In this document: positions 37,350 to 45,271 of the stretch, in pieces
Layout of the letters: the number at the start of each line of letters is the position of its first letter
How positions within the stretch are numbered: position 1 is the stretch's first letter
Assembly (NCBI GenBank): GCA_947493745.1
Contig: CANLSM010000002.1
Coordinates: 310,001 to 374,000, forward strand
Reading direction: 5' to 3'
DNA from: an uncultured Paracoccaceae bacterium
Lineage (GTDB): Bacteria > Pseudomonadota > Alphaproteobacteria > Rhodobacterales > Rhodobacteraceae
Length of the DNA stretch: 64,000 nt
Position numbers and translations under genes: made by a program
The notes under the pieces: generated by a model
Databases searched by the model: none
What the model saw: the letters and a program-made list of their open reading frames with translations, nothing else
What the model was told of the DNA's origin: nothing

Positions 37350-37883
37350 TCAGTAAGTCCCGGTTCCGGCCAGAGCCAGCCGCAGGCTTTCATAGGCCCA
37401 GCTGTCACGCCCGCCCCGGGCCCGGATTTCGCGCAACTGCATCCGCGCGCCTGACAGGTCGCCTCTTTCCGCAAGCGCCTGACCCATGTAGGACCGGGCC
37501 ATGTGGTGGTCCGGATCCAGCGCAAGGGCGCGCCTGTAATAGGACATGCCAAGCTCGTGCCGTCCGGCCTTGCGATTGGCAAAACCCCTGTAATTTAAAA
37601 TTCTTGCGGTATTTTCTTCAAGCATCGCATCGAGAGCATTCAACGCGTGCTCATATTGACCGGCATGGGCGAATTCGCGGGCGGCATCGAAGAGAACATC
37701 ATCGGTGAGACCGCTTTCCTGCGCCGCCCCACATTCCTGCTTGTCCGCGTCCCAGATCTGCCCGTCCGAGCATGTCGCCGTGGTTTCGGTCTGCGCAGGC
37801 GGGGTTTGCGTCTCGCTTCCCACAGCAAGACCCGTGTTTGGAACGGCGACGGCAATTGCTGCAATGGCCGGAAAAAGACGCAT
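37350..37883 (-). CDS. Secreted tetratricopeptide-repeat protein
   Basis: A 177-residue exported protein. A signal peptide (MRLFPAIAAIAVAVPNTGLAVG) precedes a short acidic region with a CSDGQIWDADKQECG pair of cysteines, then about three TPR-like helical repeats (YEHALNALDAMLEEN, ARILNYRGFANRKAGRHELGMSYYRRALALDP, ARSYMGQALAERGDLSGAR). Such proteins mediate protein contacts in the periplasm. ATG 37883 has GGAG 6 nt upstream; a GTG four codons earlier is less likely. Confidence 0.8.
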   Translation of the reverse strand: MRLFPAIAAIAVAVPNTGLAVGSETQTPPAQTETTATCSDGQIWDADKQECGAAQESGLTDDVLFDAAREFAHAGQYEHALNALDAMLEENTARILNYRGFANRKAGRHELGMSYYRRALALDPDHHMARSYMGQALAERGDLSGARMQLREIRARGGRDSWAYESLRLALAGTGTY

Positions 37884-37957
37884 GATGATCTCCACTCGTC
37901 ACAAAGGTGCGGGGAGGATCGGGGGCGAACCCGATTCCCGCAAGGTCATTCTTTGGC

Positions 37958-38383
37958 TCAGCCTTCCGCGATCGCGCGCAGCGCCGAGATGTATCCGTCC
38001 GTCCCGAAGCCGGCAATGACCGCGTCGGCAACAGGCGCAATGTAGGATACCTGCCGAAAAGCCTCGCGCCGCTGCGGGTTGGAGACATGCAATTCGATGA
38101 TGCGCCCGTCATAGGCTTTCAGGGCATCGTGGATCGCGATGCTGGTATGGGTATAGGCCCCGGCGTTGAGAATGATCGCGTCGGTCCCGTTGCGGGCCTG
38201 CTGGATCCAGGTCACCAGCTCTCCCTCATGGTTGGACTGCCGGAAATCGAGCTGGACATCCAGATCGCCCGCGACCCGGTGACATTCTTCGCGTATATCG
38301 GCCAGCGTCGTGTGTCCGTAGATATGCGGCTCGCGCAGGCCAAGCAGGTTCAGGTTGGGACCGTTGAGGATGAGAATACGCAT
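37958..38383 (-). CDS. aroQ: 3-dehydroquinate dehydratase, type II
   Basis: Third step of the shikimate pathway: dehydration of 3-dehydroquinate to 3-dehydroshikimate. The 141-residue protein shows the type II motifs LILNGPNLNLLGLREP at the N-terminus, with catalytic tyrosine in the flexible loop (REPHIYGHT), and NAGAYTHTSIAIHDAL with the catalytic His. The ATG overlaps the stop of the upstream small gene by one nucleotide (TGATG), so translation is coupled. Confidence 0.95.
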   Translation of the reverse strand: MRILILNGPNLNLLGLREPHIYGHTTLADIREECHRVAGDLDVQLDFRQSNHEGELVTWIQQARNGTDAIILNAGAYTHTSIAIHDALKAYDGRIIELHVSNPQRREAFRQVSYIAPVADAVIAGFGTDGYISALRAIAEG

Positions 38384-38742
38384 CAGGCCTGCCTCGCGAT
38401 CCGCTGGTCTATCAGTTGTATGACCTGTTTGAGGCCGGTTGCGCCGAGCCCGCGAAAGACAGCGTCGGCACCCAGATGTGGCAGGCCCTCGATGTTCTGC
38501 GGATGATACTCGACCGAAAACTGTCCCAGACCTTCAAGCGTCCCGGCGAGATTGCGGTTCCACGGATCAATCGCCAGAACAACGGAGTGGGTGGTCTCGT
38601 CGAGAAGACCCAGCATGCCCGAAACATCGCTGTCGCCGGTGAGTTCGATAATATCGATCCGCTCCGTCATGGAGCCCAGAGCCCGATCCGCTGTCTCGCG
38701 CGCGAGCGGACCTCCATCTTCGATAAAAAGTGCTATGCGCAT
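38383..38742 (-). CDS. Small protein of unknown function coupled to aroQ
   Basis: I do not recognise this 119-residue soluble protein. No signal peptide or membrane helix. The N-terminus MRIALFIEDGGPLARETADRAL and the alternating beta/alpha pattern with DIIELTGDSDVSGMLGLLD and SVVLAIDPWNRNLAGTLEGL suggest a small Rossmann-like fold. Coupling to aroQ by TGATG is the only functional hint. Its start lies about 67 nt downstream of the MttB gene's stop, in the same orientation, so MttB transcripts may read into it. Confidence 0.65.
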   Translation of the reverse strand: MRIALFIEDGGPLARETADRALGSMTERIDIIELTGDSDVSGMLGLLDETTHSVVLAIDPWNRNLAGTLEGLGQFSVEYHPQNIEGLPHLGADAVFRGLGATGLKQVIQLIDQRIARQA

Positions 38743-38809
38743 CTGATCGTTCCGCCCCCAATTCCTGATGTCTCTTTGACCCGGAACGGGTGGGCAAGGT
38801 CAAGATCAA

Positions 38810-40366
38810 TCAGAAATCCGTGGGCGCTCCGCCTTCTGCCTTGCGACGGGCAACGAAGGCGGCAAGCTCATCACGGATCGCCTCATCCATTGGTGGAGGC
38901 GTGTAGTCCTCAAGGATGGCCTTCCATGTCCTGTTGGCCCGGTCGGAGGTCCAGTGCCCGCCATCCTCGGCCCAGGCTTCGTAGTTGCGCCAGTCGCTCA
39001 GGAAGGGTGAATAGAAGGCATCCGTATAGCGTTCCTGCGTATGATCGCAGCCGAAGAAATGCCCGTTGGGACCAACCTCCTTGATCGCATCGAAGGCCAG
39101 ACCGGCGGTCGAGGTGTCGGTGATGGACGTCTCGAAATACCGCTCGATCTGCTGGAGCACCTCGCAATCCATCACGAATTTCTCGTAGGAGGCGATCAGT
39201 CCGCCCTCCAGCCATCCGGCCGCGTGATAGACCAGATTGACGCCGGATTGAACGGCTGCCCAAAGGGAGTTCATGCTCTCCCACATCGCCTGTCCGTCCG
39301 GCGCATTGGCCGCACAGGCGTTCGAGGCCCTCAGCGGAATGCCGTAGAACCGTGCCATCTGGCCCGACATCTGGGTCGCGCGGATGTATTCCGGTGTGCC
39401 GAAAGCAGGCGCGCCGGTTTTCATGTCGACATTCGATGTGAACGTGCCGAAGACACAAGGCGTGCCCGGGTTGATATATTGGAAGAGCGCGATTGCGGCC
39501 AGCCCCTCGGCGAAGGACTGCGCGACTGCGCCTGCCATGGTCACGGGGGCCATCGCACCTGCCAAGGTGAAAGGGGTCACGACCACCGGCTGACCCCGCC
39601 GGGCGAAGCGCATCGCGCCATCCAGCATCGGCCAGTCATGCTTCAGCGGCGAAGAGGAGTTGATGTTGGTGTAAAGCCGGGGTCTGGAGAAAAACGCGCG
39701 CTCCTCCAGTCCGCTGGCGATGCGGGCCATCTCCAGCACATCCTCGACGCGCTCGGGTCCGAGCGAATAGGCATGGACCACCTTGTCGGTGAGCGTCAGT
39801 TTCTCATAGAGGCAATCGAGATGCCGGATCGAGGCGTGGACATCCACCGGCTCCACCGGGTAGCCGCCGGCGACATGGATGCAGTTGAAATACTGGGTGA
39901 GTTTCAGGAAATCGGTGAAGCTTTCCATGTCGCCCACCCGTCGCCCACGGTCGAGATCCATAACATTGGGCGGCGAGGACACGTTCACAAAGCACATGTG
40001 CTTGCCGCCGATGGTGATCCTTCGATCCGGATTGCGCGGCGTGATGTCGAATTGCGAGGGTGCGCGGGCAATCATCTCCATCACCCAGTCGCGGTCCATC
40101 TTCACGTTGTCGCTGTCGGGATCGATGGTGCAGCCCGCCTGGCGCAGATAGTCCTTGGCTTCTTCGTTCAGGAACTCGATACCGATCTCTTCCAGCACGC
40201 GCATGACAGTGTCGTGCAGGGCCGCAACGGCGTCCTCGCTCAGCGGCTCCGTCGGGCGGTCGGGGTTTGTCGGAATACGCCAATCGAGTTGCTCAATGGC
40301 TTTGGTCGTGCTGCGCCGCGTATTGCCTGAACGGCCCCCGGCCCTTCGGCCTCTCTTATCTGACAT
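38810..40366 (-). CDS. Trimethylamine methyltransferase (MttB) family protein, non-pyrrolysine
   Basis: A 518-residue MttB-superfamily TIM-barrel protein. Typical segments are LMARAPSQFDITPRN-like (MIARAPSQFDITPRN), FVNVSSPPNVMDLDRGRR, the FTLAGAMAPVTMAGAVAQSFAEGLAAIALFQ stretch and GPNGHFFGCDHTQERY near the end. The frame has no internal amber codon, so there is no pyrrolysine; such homologues act on glycine betaine, carnitine or other quaternary amines. No corrinoid protein (MttC-like) or methyltransferase-activating gene is adjacent, which is unusual for a complete system. ATG 40366 has AGGGA upstream; an ATG seven codons earlier exists. Confidence 0.88.
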   Translation of the reverse strand: MSDKRGRRAGGRSGNTRRSTTKAIEQLDWRIPTNPDRPTEPLSEDAVAALHDTVMRVLEEIGIEFLNEEAKDYLRQAGCTIDPDSDNVKMDRDWVMEMIARAPSQFDITPRNPDRRITIGGKHMCFVNVSSPPNVMDLDRGRRVGDMESFTDFLKLTQYFNCIHVAGGYPVEPVDVHASIRHLDCLYEKLTLTDKVVHAYSLGPERVEDVLEMARIASGLEERAFFSRPRLYTNINSSSPLKHDWPMLDGAMRFARRGQPVVVTPFTLAGAMAPVTMAGAVAQSFAEGLAAIALFQYINPGTPCVFGTFTSNVDMKTGAPAFGTPEYIRATQMSGQMARFYGIPLRASNACAANAPDGQAMWESMNSLWAAVQSGVNLVYHAAGWLEGGLIASYEKFVMDCEVLQQIERYFETSITDTSTAGLAFDAIKEVGPNGHFFGCDHTQERYTDAFYSPFLSDWRNYEAWAEDGGHWTSDRANRTWKAILEDYTPPPMDEAIRDELAAFVARRKAEGGAPTDF

Positions 40367-40462
40367 TCTGGTCCCTGTTGTCGCCACGAATTTCGTTTCA
40401 GTGAAGCCTCAGGTCAGGCTGCGGGCATGGCTCCCAGCGACATGGGCCATGTCGCTTTGGAC

Positions 40463-41155
40463 TCAAGCCCGTAGCCAGGCGGGGATATGTCCGATATCGG
40501 GCAGTACGATATCCGCGTGTGGTGCGAGGTCGGCATGTGTCGCGACGCCGGTCAGAACGCCGACACGCCACATACCGGCGGCCTTACCTGCATGCAGGTC
40601 ATGTGTGCTGTCGCCGACCATGGCAACCTCATTCGGCCTCAGATCAGTCGCATCGCAGAACCCTTCCAGCATTCCGGGCGCGGGCTTCGATCCGAACCCG
40701 CTGTCATAACCGGCAATGAACGCAAAATGCGCCTCGATCCCGGCTGATGTCAGATGCGCGAGGGCGGCAGCCTCGCTGTCGTTGGTGGCGATTCCAAGTG
40801 TCAGTCCGCTGGACAGAAACCCGTCCAGAAGCGGTGGGAGGGGCACGGCGGGAACCTGCGGGGCCTGCGCCGTTCCCTCGATCACATCCTGCAAAAGCGC
40901 CTGCCGGTCGAGATGGGGCATATGGGTCAGCACGGCATCCAGTATCGTATCGAGCGTGCCCGCAATGACCGGACTGTCGGCCAGAAACCGGGTGCTTGCC
41001 AGATCGAACCCGGTCGCATCGGCAAGCCTGACCAGAAGGTCGGCGTCGTCTCCGGCGAGATCGCCCAGAAAATCCGCGTGAAACTGGCCCCATGAGGCCT
41101 GATAGTCAAAGAGCGTTCCATCCTTGTCAAAGAGCAGTGCCTTGATTTTGTTCAC
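40463..41155 (-). CDS. HAD-superfamily phosphatase (phosphoglycolate phosphatase-like)
   Basis: A 230-residue HAD-fold hydrolase. Motif I is LLFDKDGTLFDY (nucleophile Asp and acid Asp), motif II LGIATNDSE, motif III GFGSKPAPGML (Lys), motif IV MVGDSTHDLHAG. The cap is alpha-helical, as in Gph. DKDGT instead of DxDGT is normal. The substrate is open; the haloacid dehalogenase name of the superfamily does not imply dehalogenation here. Upstream, the divergent thioesterase gene starts about 55 nt away. Confidence 0.85.
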   Translation of the reverse strand: MNKIKALLFDKDGTLFDYQASWGQFHADFLGDLAGDDADLLVRLADATGFDLASTRFLADSPVIAGTLDTILDAVLTHMPHLDRQALLQDVIEGTAQAPQVPAVPLPPLLDGFLSSGLTLGIATNDSEAAALAHLTSAGIEAHFAFIAGYDSGFGSKPAPGMLEGFCDATDLRPNEVAMVGDSTHDLHAGKAAGMWRVGVLTGVATHADLAPHADIVLPDIGHIPAWLRA

Positions 41156-41210
41156 TTGAGATGTTCCCTCAACTTGTTAGGCTGCCCCGCGAAGGAGCCC
41201 TTTGACCCCG

Positions 41211-41660
41211 ATGCCAAGACCCAGACAACTGCGCGGCGACTATGCGCATTTTCAGACCATGACCACCCGCTGGCGAGATATGGACGTTTATGGCCACATG
41301 AACAATGTGGTTTTTTACGAGTATGTCGATACAGCCGTGAACGAATGGCTGATCGCACATGCCGGGCTGGACCTGCCTGACGGTGACTGTATCGGTCTGG
41401 TGGTTGAGACGGCTTGCGTGTTTCATGCCAGTCTGGAATTGCGCGACCGTCTGACGACAGGTCTGCGGGTGACGCGCATCGGCAATTCCTCGGTGCAGTA
41501 TGAAGTTGGTCTCTTTCGCAACGAAGAGGATGAGGCGAGCGCCGAGGCCCGTTTCGTCCATGTGTATGTAGATGGTGAGAGCCGACGTCCAACGCCCCTG
41601 CCGGAGTGTCTCAGAACCGCTCTTGAGACGATCCAGAGTCCAAGACTGAGATCCCCATGA
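41211..41660 (+). CDS. Hotdog-fold acyl-CoA thioesterase (4-hydroxybenzoyl-CoA thioesterase-like)
   Basis: A 149-residue single hotdog-domain thioesterase. It has MTTRWRDMDVYGHMNNVVFYEYVDTAVNEWL, where D, G and H before NN mark the 4HBT/YbgC-type active site, then FHASLELRDRL and GNSSVQYEVGLF. It should hydrolyse an acyl- or aryl-CoA. A TTG at 41202 gives a 3-residue longer form 4 nt from AAGGAG; ATG 41211 is 13 nt away, so the start is uncertain. Its stop overlaps the dehalogenase start (ATGA), so the pair is one operon. Confidence 0.86.
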   Translation: MPRPRQLRGDYAHFQTMTTRWRDMDVYGHMNNVVFYEYVDTAVNEWLIAHAGLDLPDGDCIGLVVETACVFHASLELRDRLTTGLRVTRIGNSSVQYEVGLFRNEEDEASAEARFVHVYVDGESRRPTPLPECLRTALETIQSPRLRSP

Positions 41661-44600
41661 CCAAGATTTTCTCCTATCGGAACCGGCCCTTTCATCTGGG
41701 TGCCTATCCGCTGGAAAAACTGCCACGCCGCAAGGGCTTACCTGACCTTTCTGTCTTGCCGGAGCAAACGCAGATCCGGTTTGAGCGGCCCGGGGCACCG
41801 ACCAGCATCGTGAACGCGATGCGCGAGTATCAGGCGGTCATGGATGCGATCCGCGAGGGTCTGGTCAAGCCCGAGACCGGGATCGTTCCCGATGACCCGG
41901 GCGAGCGGTCGCGGCACCTGAAATCTTTCGGCTACTATTGCGATGCCTCGCAGGTTGGTATCTGCGAGATACCGAGCGAGGCATGGCTGGGCGCGCCGCT
42001 GATCAATCCAGATGTAGCGCAGTTGCAGGAAGATCTGAAAACCAAGCAAACCAAGACCTTGGCTGCCGGTATTGATGTGATCATGGCAATGCTCAAGGAG
42101 GCGATGGAGGCTCCGCCGACCCCTTGCGACGATCACACCCACGCGCTTGTGTTCCTCTACGAGATGCCGCGCGATCCGCGTGGCGGGGAGCCGGGTACCG
42201 ACTGGATCAGGGATGCGCAGGTCGAGCGTGCCTGCATCCGTGCGACCGAGACCGCCTCGATCCTTGCCAACTATCTGCGCCTTCTTGGCCGCAGGGCGCG
42301 CGCGCATTCTGGGGCAGCAACGGATGTGCATCTGGGCAAGCTGGCGGTTGCGGCCGGGCTGGCCGAGATCGTCGATGGTGAACTGGTCAATCCGTTCCTT
42401 GGCAAGCGTTTCGGGATCAGTGTGGTGACAACGACATTCAGGTTGGAGCCTGATCAGCCGCTCGCACCATCGGGTCTCGCCGCTCGGCTCGGGCGCGCAC
42501 CGGCCTGGGGGCTGGGACTGGCAGGCAACGCCAAAACCGCGCTCAACCGCGATCCGTTCGCGAAGCGCCGGTTCCGTGACGGGCCGCATCCGTTCGAGAC
42601 ACTCAAACGGGTCGAGGACCCTACGACCTACATAGACGAGCCACGGGTTGCGCGTGTTCCCAAGCGCACCGACATGTTCGCCCGCGCGCAATTCGGCGAC
42701 ATGGGAAAGCCGTTGCAGGAAGGTGCCAAGAACGGCAACTATGTCCGCAAATCCTCGGCGGCCTTCTCGTTTCGCCCGGTGCTCGGTGCCATGGTTCTGC
42801 TGCAGAACGGACCGGCAGCGAACGAGGTGCACCCTTCCGCACTCGACCCGAAGACGAATGCCGACAACATCAAGGCGACAAGCTATTGGCTGGGTGTCGA
42901 TGCGGTCGGCCTCTCGCGCTGCCCGGACTGGGCCTATTACAGCTATGATGCCGCCGGGAAACCGCTGGAGCCCTATCACGAGAACGCCATTTCCATGATC
43001 ATTGATCAGGGCCACGAGACCATGGAAGGCGCGAGCGGGGATGACTGGATTGCGTGCGCCCAATCCATGCGGGCCTATCTGAGGTTTTCCTTCCTAGGCG
43101 GCGTGATCGCCAACCAAATCCGTAATCTCGGCTACACAGCCCGGGTACATTCGGTGATGGATGGCGAGGTGCTGCAACCACCGCTTCTGCTGCTTTCTGG
43201 ACTGGGCGAGGTCTCCCGCATCGGCGAAGTGATCCTCAACCCCTTCCTCGGGCCAAGGCTGAAATCGGGGGCGGTCACGACGAACATGCCGATGACCCAT
43301 GACAAGCCGATTGATTTCGGGCTTCAGAACTTCTGCGAGGCCTGCAACAAATGCGCCCGCGAATGCCCCTCGGGTGCGATCACCGCCGGGCCGAAGCGCA
43401 TGTTCAACGGCTACGAGATCTGGAAATCCGACAGTCAGAAATGCACAACCTACCGGGTCACGACGCCCGGCGGGGCGATGTGCGGACGCTGCATGAAGAC
43501 CTGTCCGTGGAATCTCGAAGGACTCTTTGCAGAAAGGCCATTCCGCTGGGTGGCGATGAATTATCCCAAGGCGGCCCGGCATCTGGCAGCACTCGATGAC
43601 TGGCTCGGCAAGGGAGGTCTGAACGACACCAAGAAGTGGTGGTGGGACCTGCAGATGGTGGACGAGGGCCCCTACGCCCCGCCCGAGATTGTCGTGAACC
43701 GGCGTGGCCTGCAAAAGGAGCTCGATCTGAAATTCGAGGATCAGACGCTTGCGGTTTATCCCGCCTATCTCGCGCCGCCACCCTATCCCTATCCGTTCCC
43801 GATGGACCGGGAGTCCGGGATTGCGGCCTATGAAGCGATGCTGAGCCCGCAGGAGCACAAGGCGCGCGTAAAAAGCGGCGATGTAGACGATCTGGTGCCT
43901 CAGTTCCGGCTGCCCGACGGCCCGCCACCCGTTTTCCCGGCGGTCGTGGCCAAGGCCGAGAAGATGGCAGGCGACGTGACCAAATATGAGTTCGTCTCTC
44001 CCGATAACACACCCTTGCCGCCCCTCGAGGCGGGCGCCCATATCGACGTGCTCGTGGCCCCTGAATATCTGCGTCAGTACTCTTTGTCGGGTGATCCGGC
44101 GGACCCGTCGCGCTATCAGATAGGTGTGCTGCGGGAGGATGAGGGCAGGGGCGGCTCACGCATGATGCACCGGATCTTCAACCAGGGGCGGCGGGTCTTC
44201 ATCTCGCCCCCGATCAACCATTTCCCGCTTGAGGAAACGGCCTCTCACACGCTTTTGATGGGCGGTGGCATCGGGGTTACGCCGATGATCGCGATGGCGC
44301 ACAGGCTGCACGCAATCGGGGCGTCGTTTGATCTGCACTATTCGTGCTCGAAACGCAGCAATGCGGGGTTTCTCGATGATCTTGCGGGTTTCCCATGGGC
44401 TGATCGGGTGCATTACTATTTCTCCGATGAGGGGACGCGTGCCGATCTGTCGGCACTGCTCGCCACCCCCGCAGAAGGCGCGCATGTGTACACCTGCGGG
44501 CCAGAACGCTACATGGATGCGGTCCTGGCCACCGCTGAAGCGGCAGGTTGGCCGGAAGATGTCGTTCACAAAGAGTATTTCTCGGTTCCCGAACAGCCGG

Positions 44601-44878
44601 ACTATGTGAACCACGACTTCACCTTGCGCCTGAAAGCATCGGGACGCGACGTGCTTGTGAAGGCTGACCAGTCCGCCACGGATGCGCTGGCCGCCGCTGG
44701 CATCCACATCGATGTGAAGTGCTCAGACGGAATTTGCGGGGTCTGCAAATGCGGCCTGATCTCGGGCGATGTGGAGCATCGCGATTTCGTGCTTTCCAAC
44801 AAGCAAAGGGAGGGCGCGGTCATCCTCTGCCAGTCCCGGGCGGCTCAAAAGGATGGCGTGATCGAAGTTGACCTTTAG
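41657..44878 (+). CDS. Self-sufficient cytoplasmic reductive dehalogenase fused to an FNR-type reductase
   Basis: A 1073-residue fusion. Residues about 1-750 are reductive dehalogenase (RdhA/NpRdhA-like): cobalamin-binding-like halves at about 200-265 and 470-545, an AYYSYD tyrosine cluster at 426-431, and two 4Fe-4S motifs (C560, C563, C566, C570 and C596, C609, C612, C616). Residues 755-975 are a flavin/NAD(P)H oxidoreductase (RQYSLSG, MGGGIGVTP, CGPERYMDAV); 975-1073 a 2Fe-2S ferredoxin (C1022, C1027, C1030, C1058). No twin-arginine signal and no membrane-anchor gene: the catabolic type of BhbA, which removes bromine from hydroxybenzoates. It should take electrons from NAD(P)H directly. 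The ATG overlaps the thioesterase stop. Confidence 0.92.
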   Translation: MTKIFSYRNRPFHLGAYPLEKLPRRKGLPDLSVLPEQTQIRFERPGAPTSIVNAMREYQAVMDAIREGLVKPETGIVPDDPGERSRHLKSFGYYCDASQVGICEIPSEAWLGAPLINPDVAQLQEDLKTKQTKTLAAGIDVIMAMLKEAMEAPPTPCDDHTHALVFLYEMPRDPRGGEPGTDWIRDAQVERACIRATETASILANYLRLLGRRARAHSGAATDVHLGKLAVAAGLAEIVDGELVNPFLGKRFGISVVTTTFRLEPDQPLAPSGLAARLGRAPAWGLGLAGNAKTALNRDPFAKRRFRDGPHPFETLKRVEDPTTYIDEPRVARVPKRTDMFARAQFGDMGKPLQEGAKNGNYVRKSSAAFSFRPVLGAMVLLQNGPAANEVHPSALDPKTNADNIKATSYWLGVDAVGLSRCPDWAYYSYDAAGKPLEPYHENAISMIIDQGHETMEGASGDDWIACAQSMRAYLRFSFLGGVIANQIRNLGYTARVHSVMDGEVLQPPLLLLSGLGEVSRIGEVILNPFLGPRLKSGAVTTNMPMTHDKPIDFGLQNFCEACNKCARECPSGAITAGPKRMFNGYEIWKSDSQKCTTYRVTTPGGAMCGRCMKTCPWNLEGLFAERPFRWVAMNYPKAARHLAALDDWLGKGGLNDTKKWWWDLQMVDEGPYAPPEIVVNRRGLQKELDLKFEDQTLAVYPAYLAPPPYPYPFPMDRESGIAAYEAMLSPQEHKARVKSGDVDDLVPQFRLPDGPPPVFPAVVAKAEKMAGDVTKYEFVSPDNTPLPPLEAGAHIDVLVAPEYLRQYSLSGDPADPSRYQIGVLREDEGRGGSRMMHRIFNQGRRVFISPPINHFPLEETASHTLLMGGGIGVTPMIAMAHRLHAIGASFDLHYSCSKRSNAGFLDDLAGFPWADRVHYYFSDEGTRADLSALLATPAEGAHVYTCGPERYMDAVLATAEAAGWPEDVVHKEYFSVPEQPDYVNHDFTLRLKASGRDVLVKADQSATDALAAAGIHIDVKCSDGICGVCKCGLISGDVEHRDFVLSNKQREGAVILCQSRAAQKDGVIEVDL

Positions 44879-44879
44879 G

Positions 44880-45173
44880 TTACGTCCAATGAGGCAGATC
44901 GCCTCCCGGAAGCAGGGCCCGCGCGGTGGCAACGGCTTCGGGCGGGATTTGAGCATCCGCTGAAAAGGCCAGCACGGAACTGTCATCGGTCAGGAGAAAA
45001 TCGAGGATTGCGCCAAGAAAACCTGGGTCTTTGGCCTGTGTACGCAGGTCTTCCACGGCTGCACCGGTCGAGGCCAGAAAGTGCCCGGTCAACTCGTCCT
45101 GCCCGGCGAGCCAGAGCAATGCCTGCAATCCGATGTCCTCTGCACGCGAAGGTGACATTGACGTGACTGTCAT
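44880..45173 (-). CDS. DUF3572 family protein
   Basis: A 97-residue all-alpha protein of the DUF3572 family, found mainly in alphaproteobacteria. Typical are ALQALLWLAGQDELTGHFLASTGAAVEDLR and FLGAILDFLLTDDSSVLAFS. Role unknown. The usual neighbour is the PleD-type regulator, as here (divergent, 98 nt away). ATG 45173 has GGAG 9 nt upstream; an upstream TTG adds five residues. Confidence 0.85.
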   Translation of the reverse strand: MTVTSMSPSRAEDIGLQALLWLAGQDELTGHFLASTGAAVEDLRTQAKDPGFLGAILDFLLTDDSSVLAFSADAQIPPEAVATARALLPGGDLPHWT

Positions 45174-45271
45174 CGCAAATATCTCCAATTCTCTTCAATC
45201 TTTCATTAACGAATTTCGCTCAGGTTAACAGCCATTAAGGGCACGTGCCTTGATGAGATGAAAGGGCCGAA

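Noticed and set aside
40463-41155. Haloacid dehalogenase activity for the HAD gene next to the reductive dehalogenase
   Set aside because: The DKDGT motif and cap are of the phosphatase type; the superfamily name alone does not show dehalogenation.
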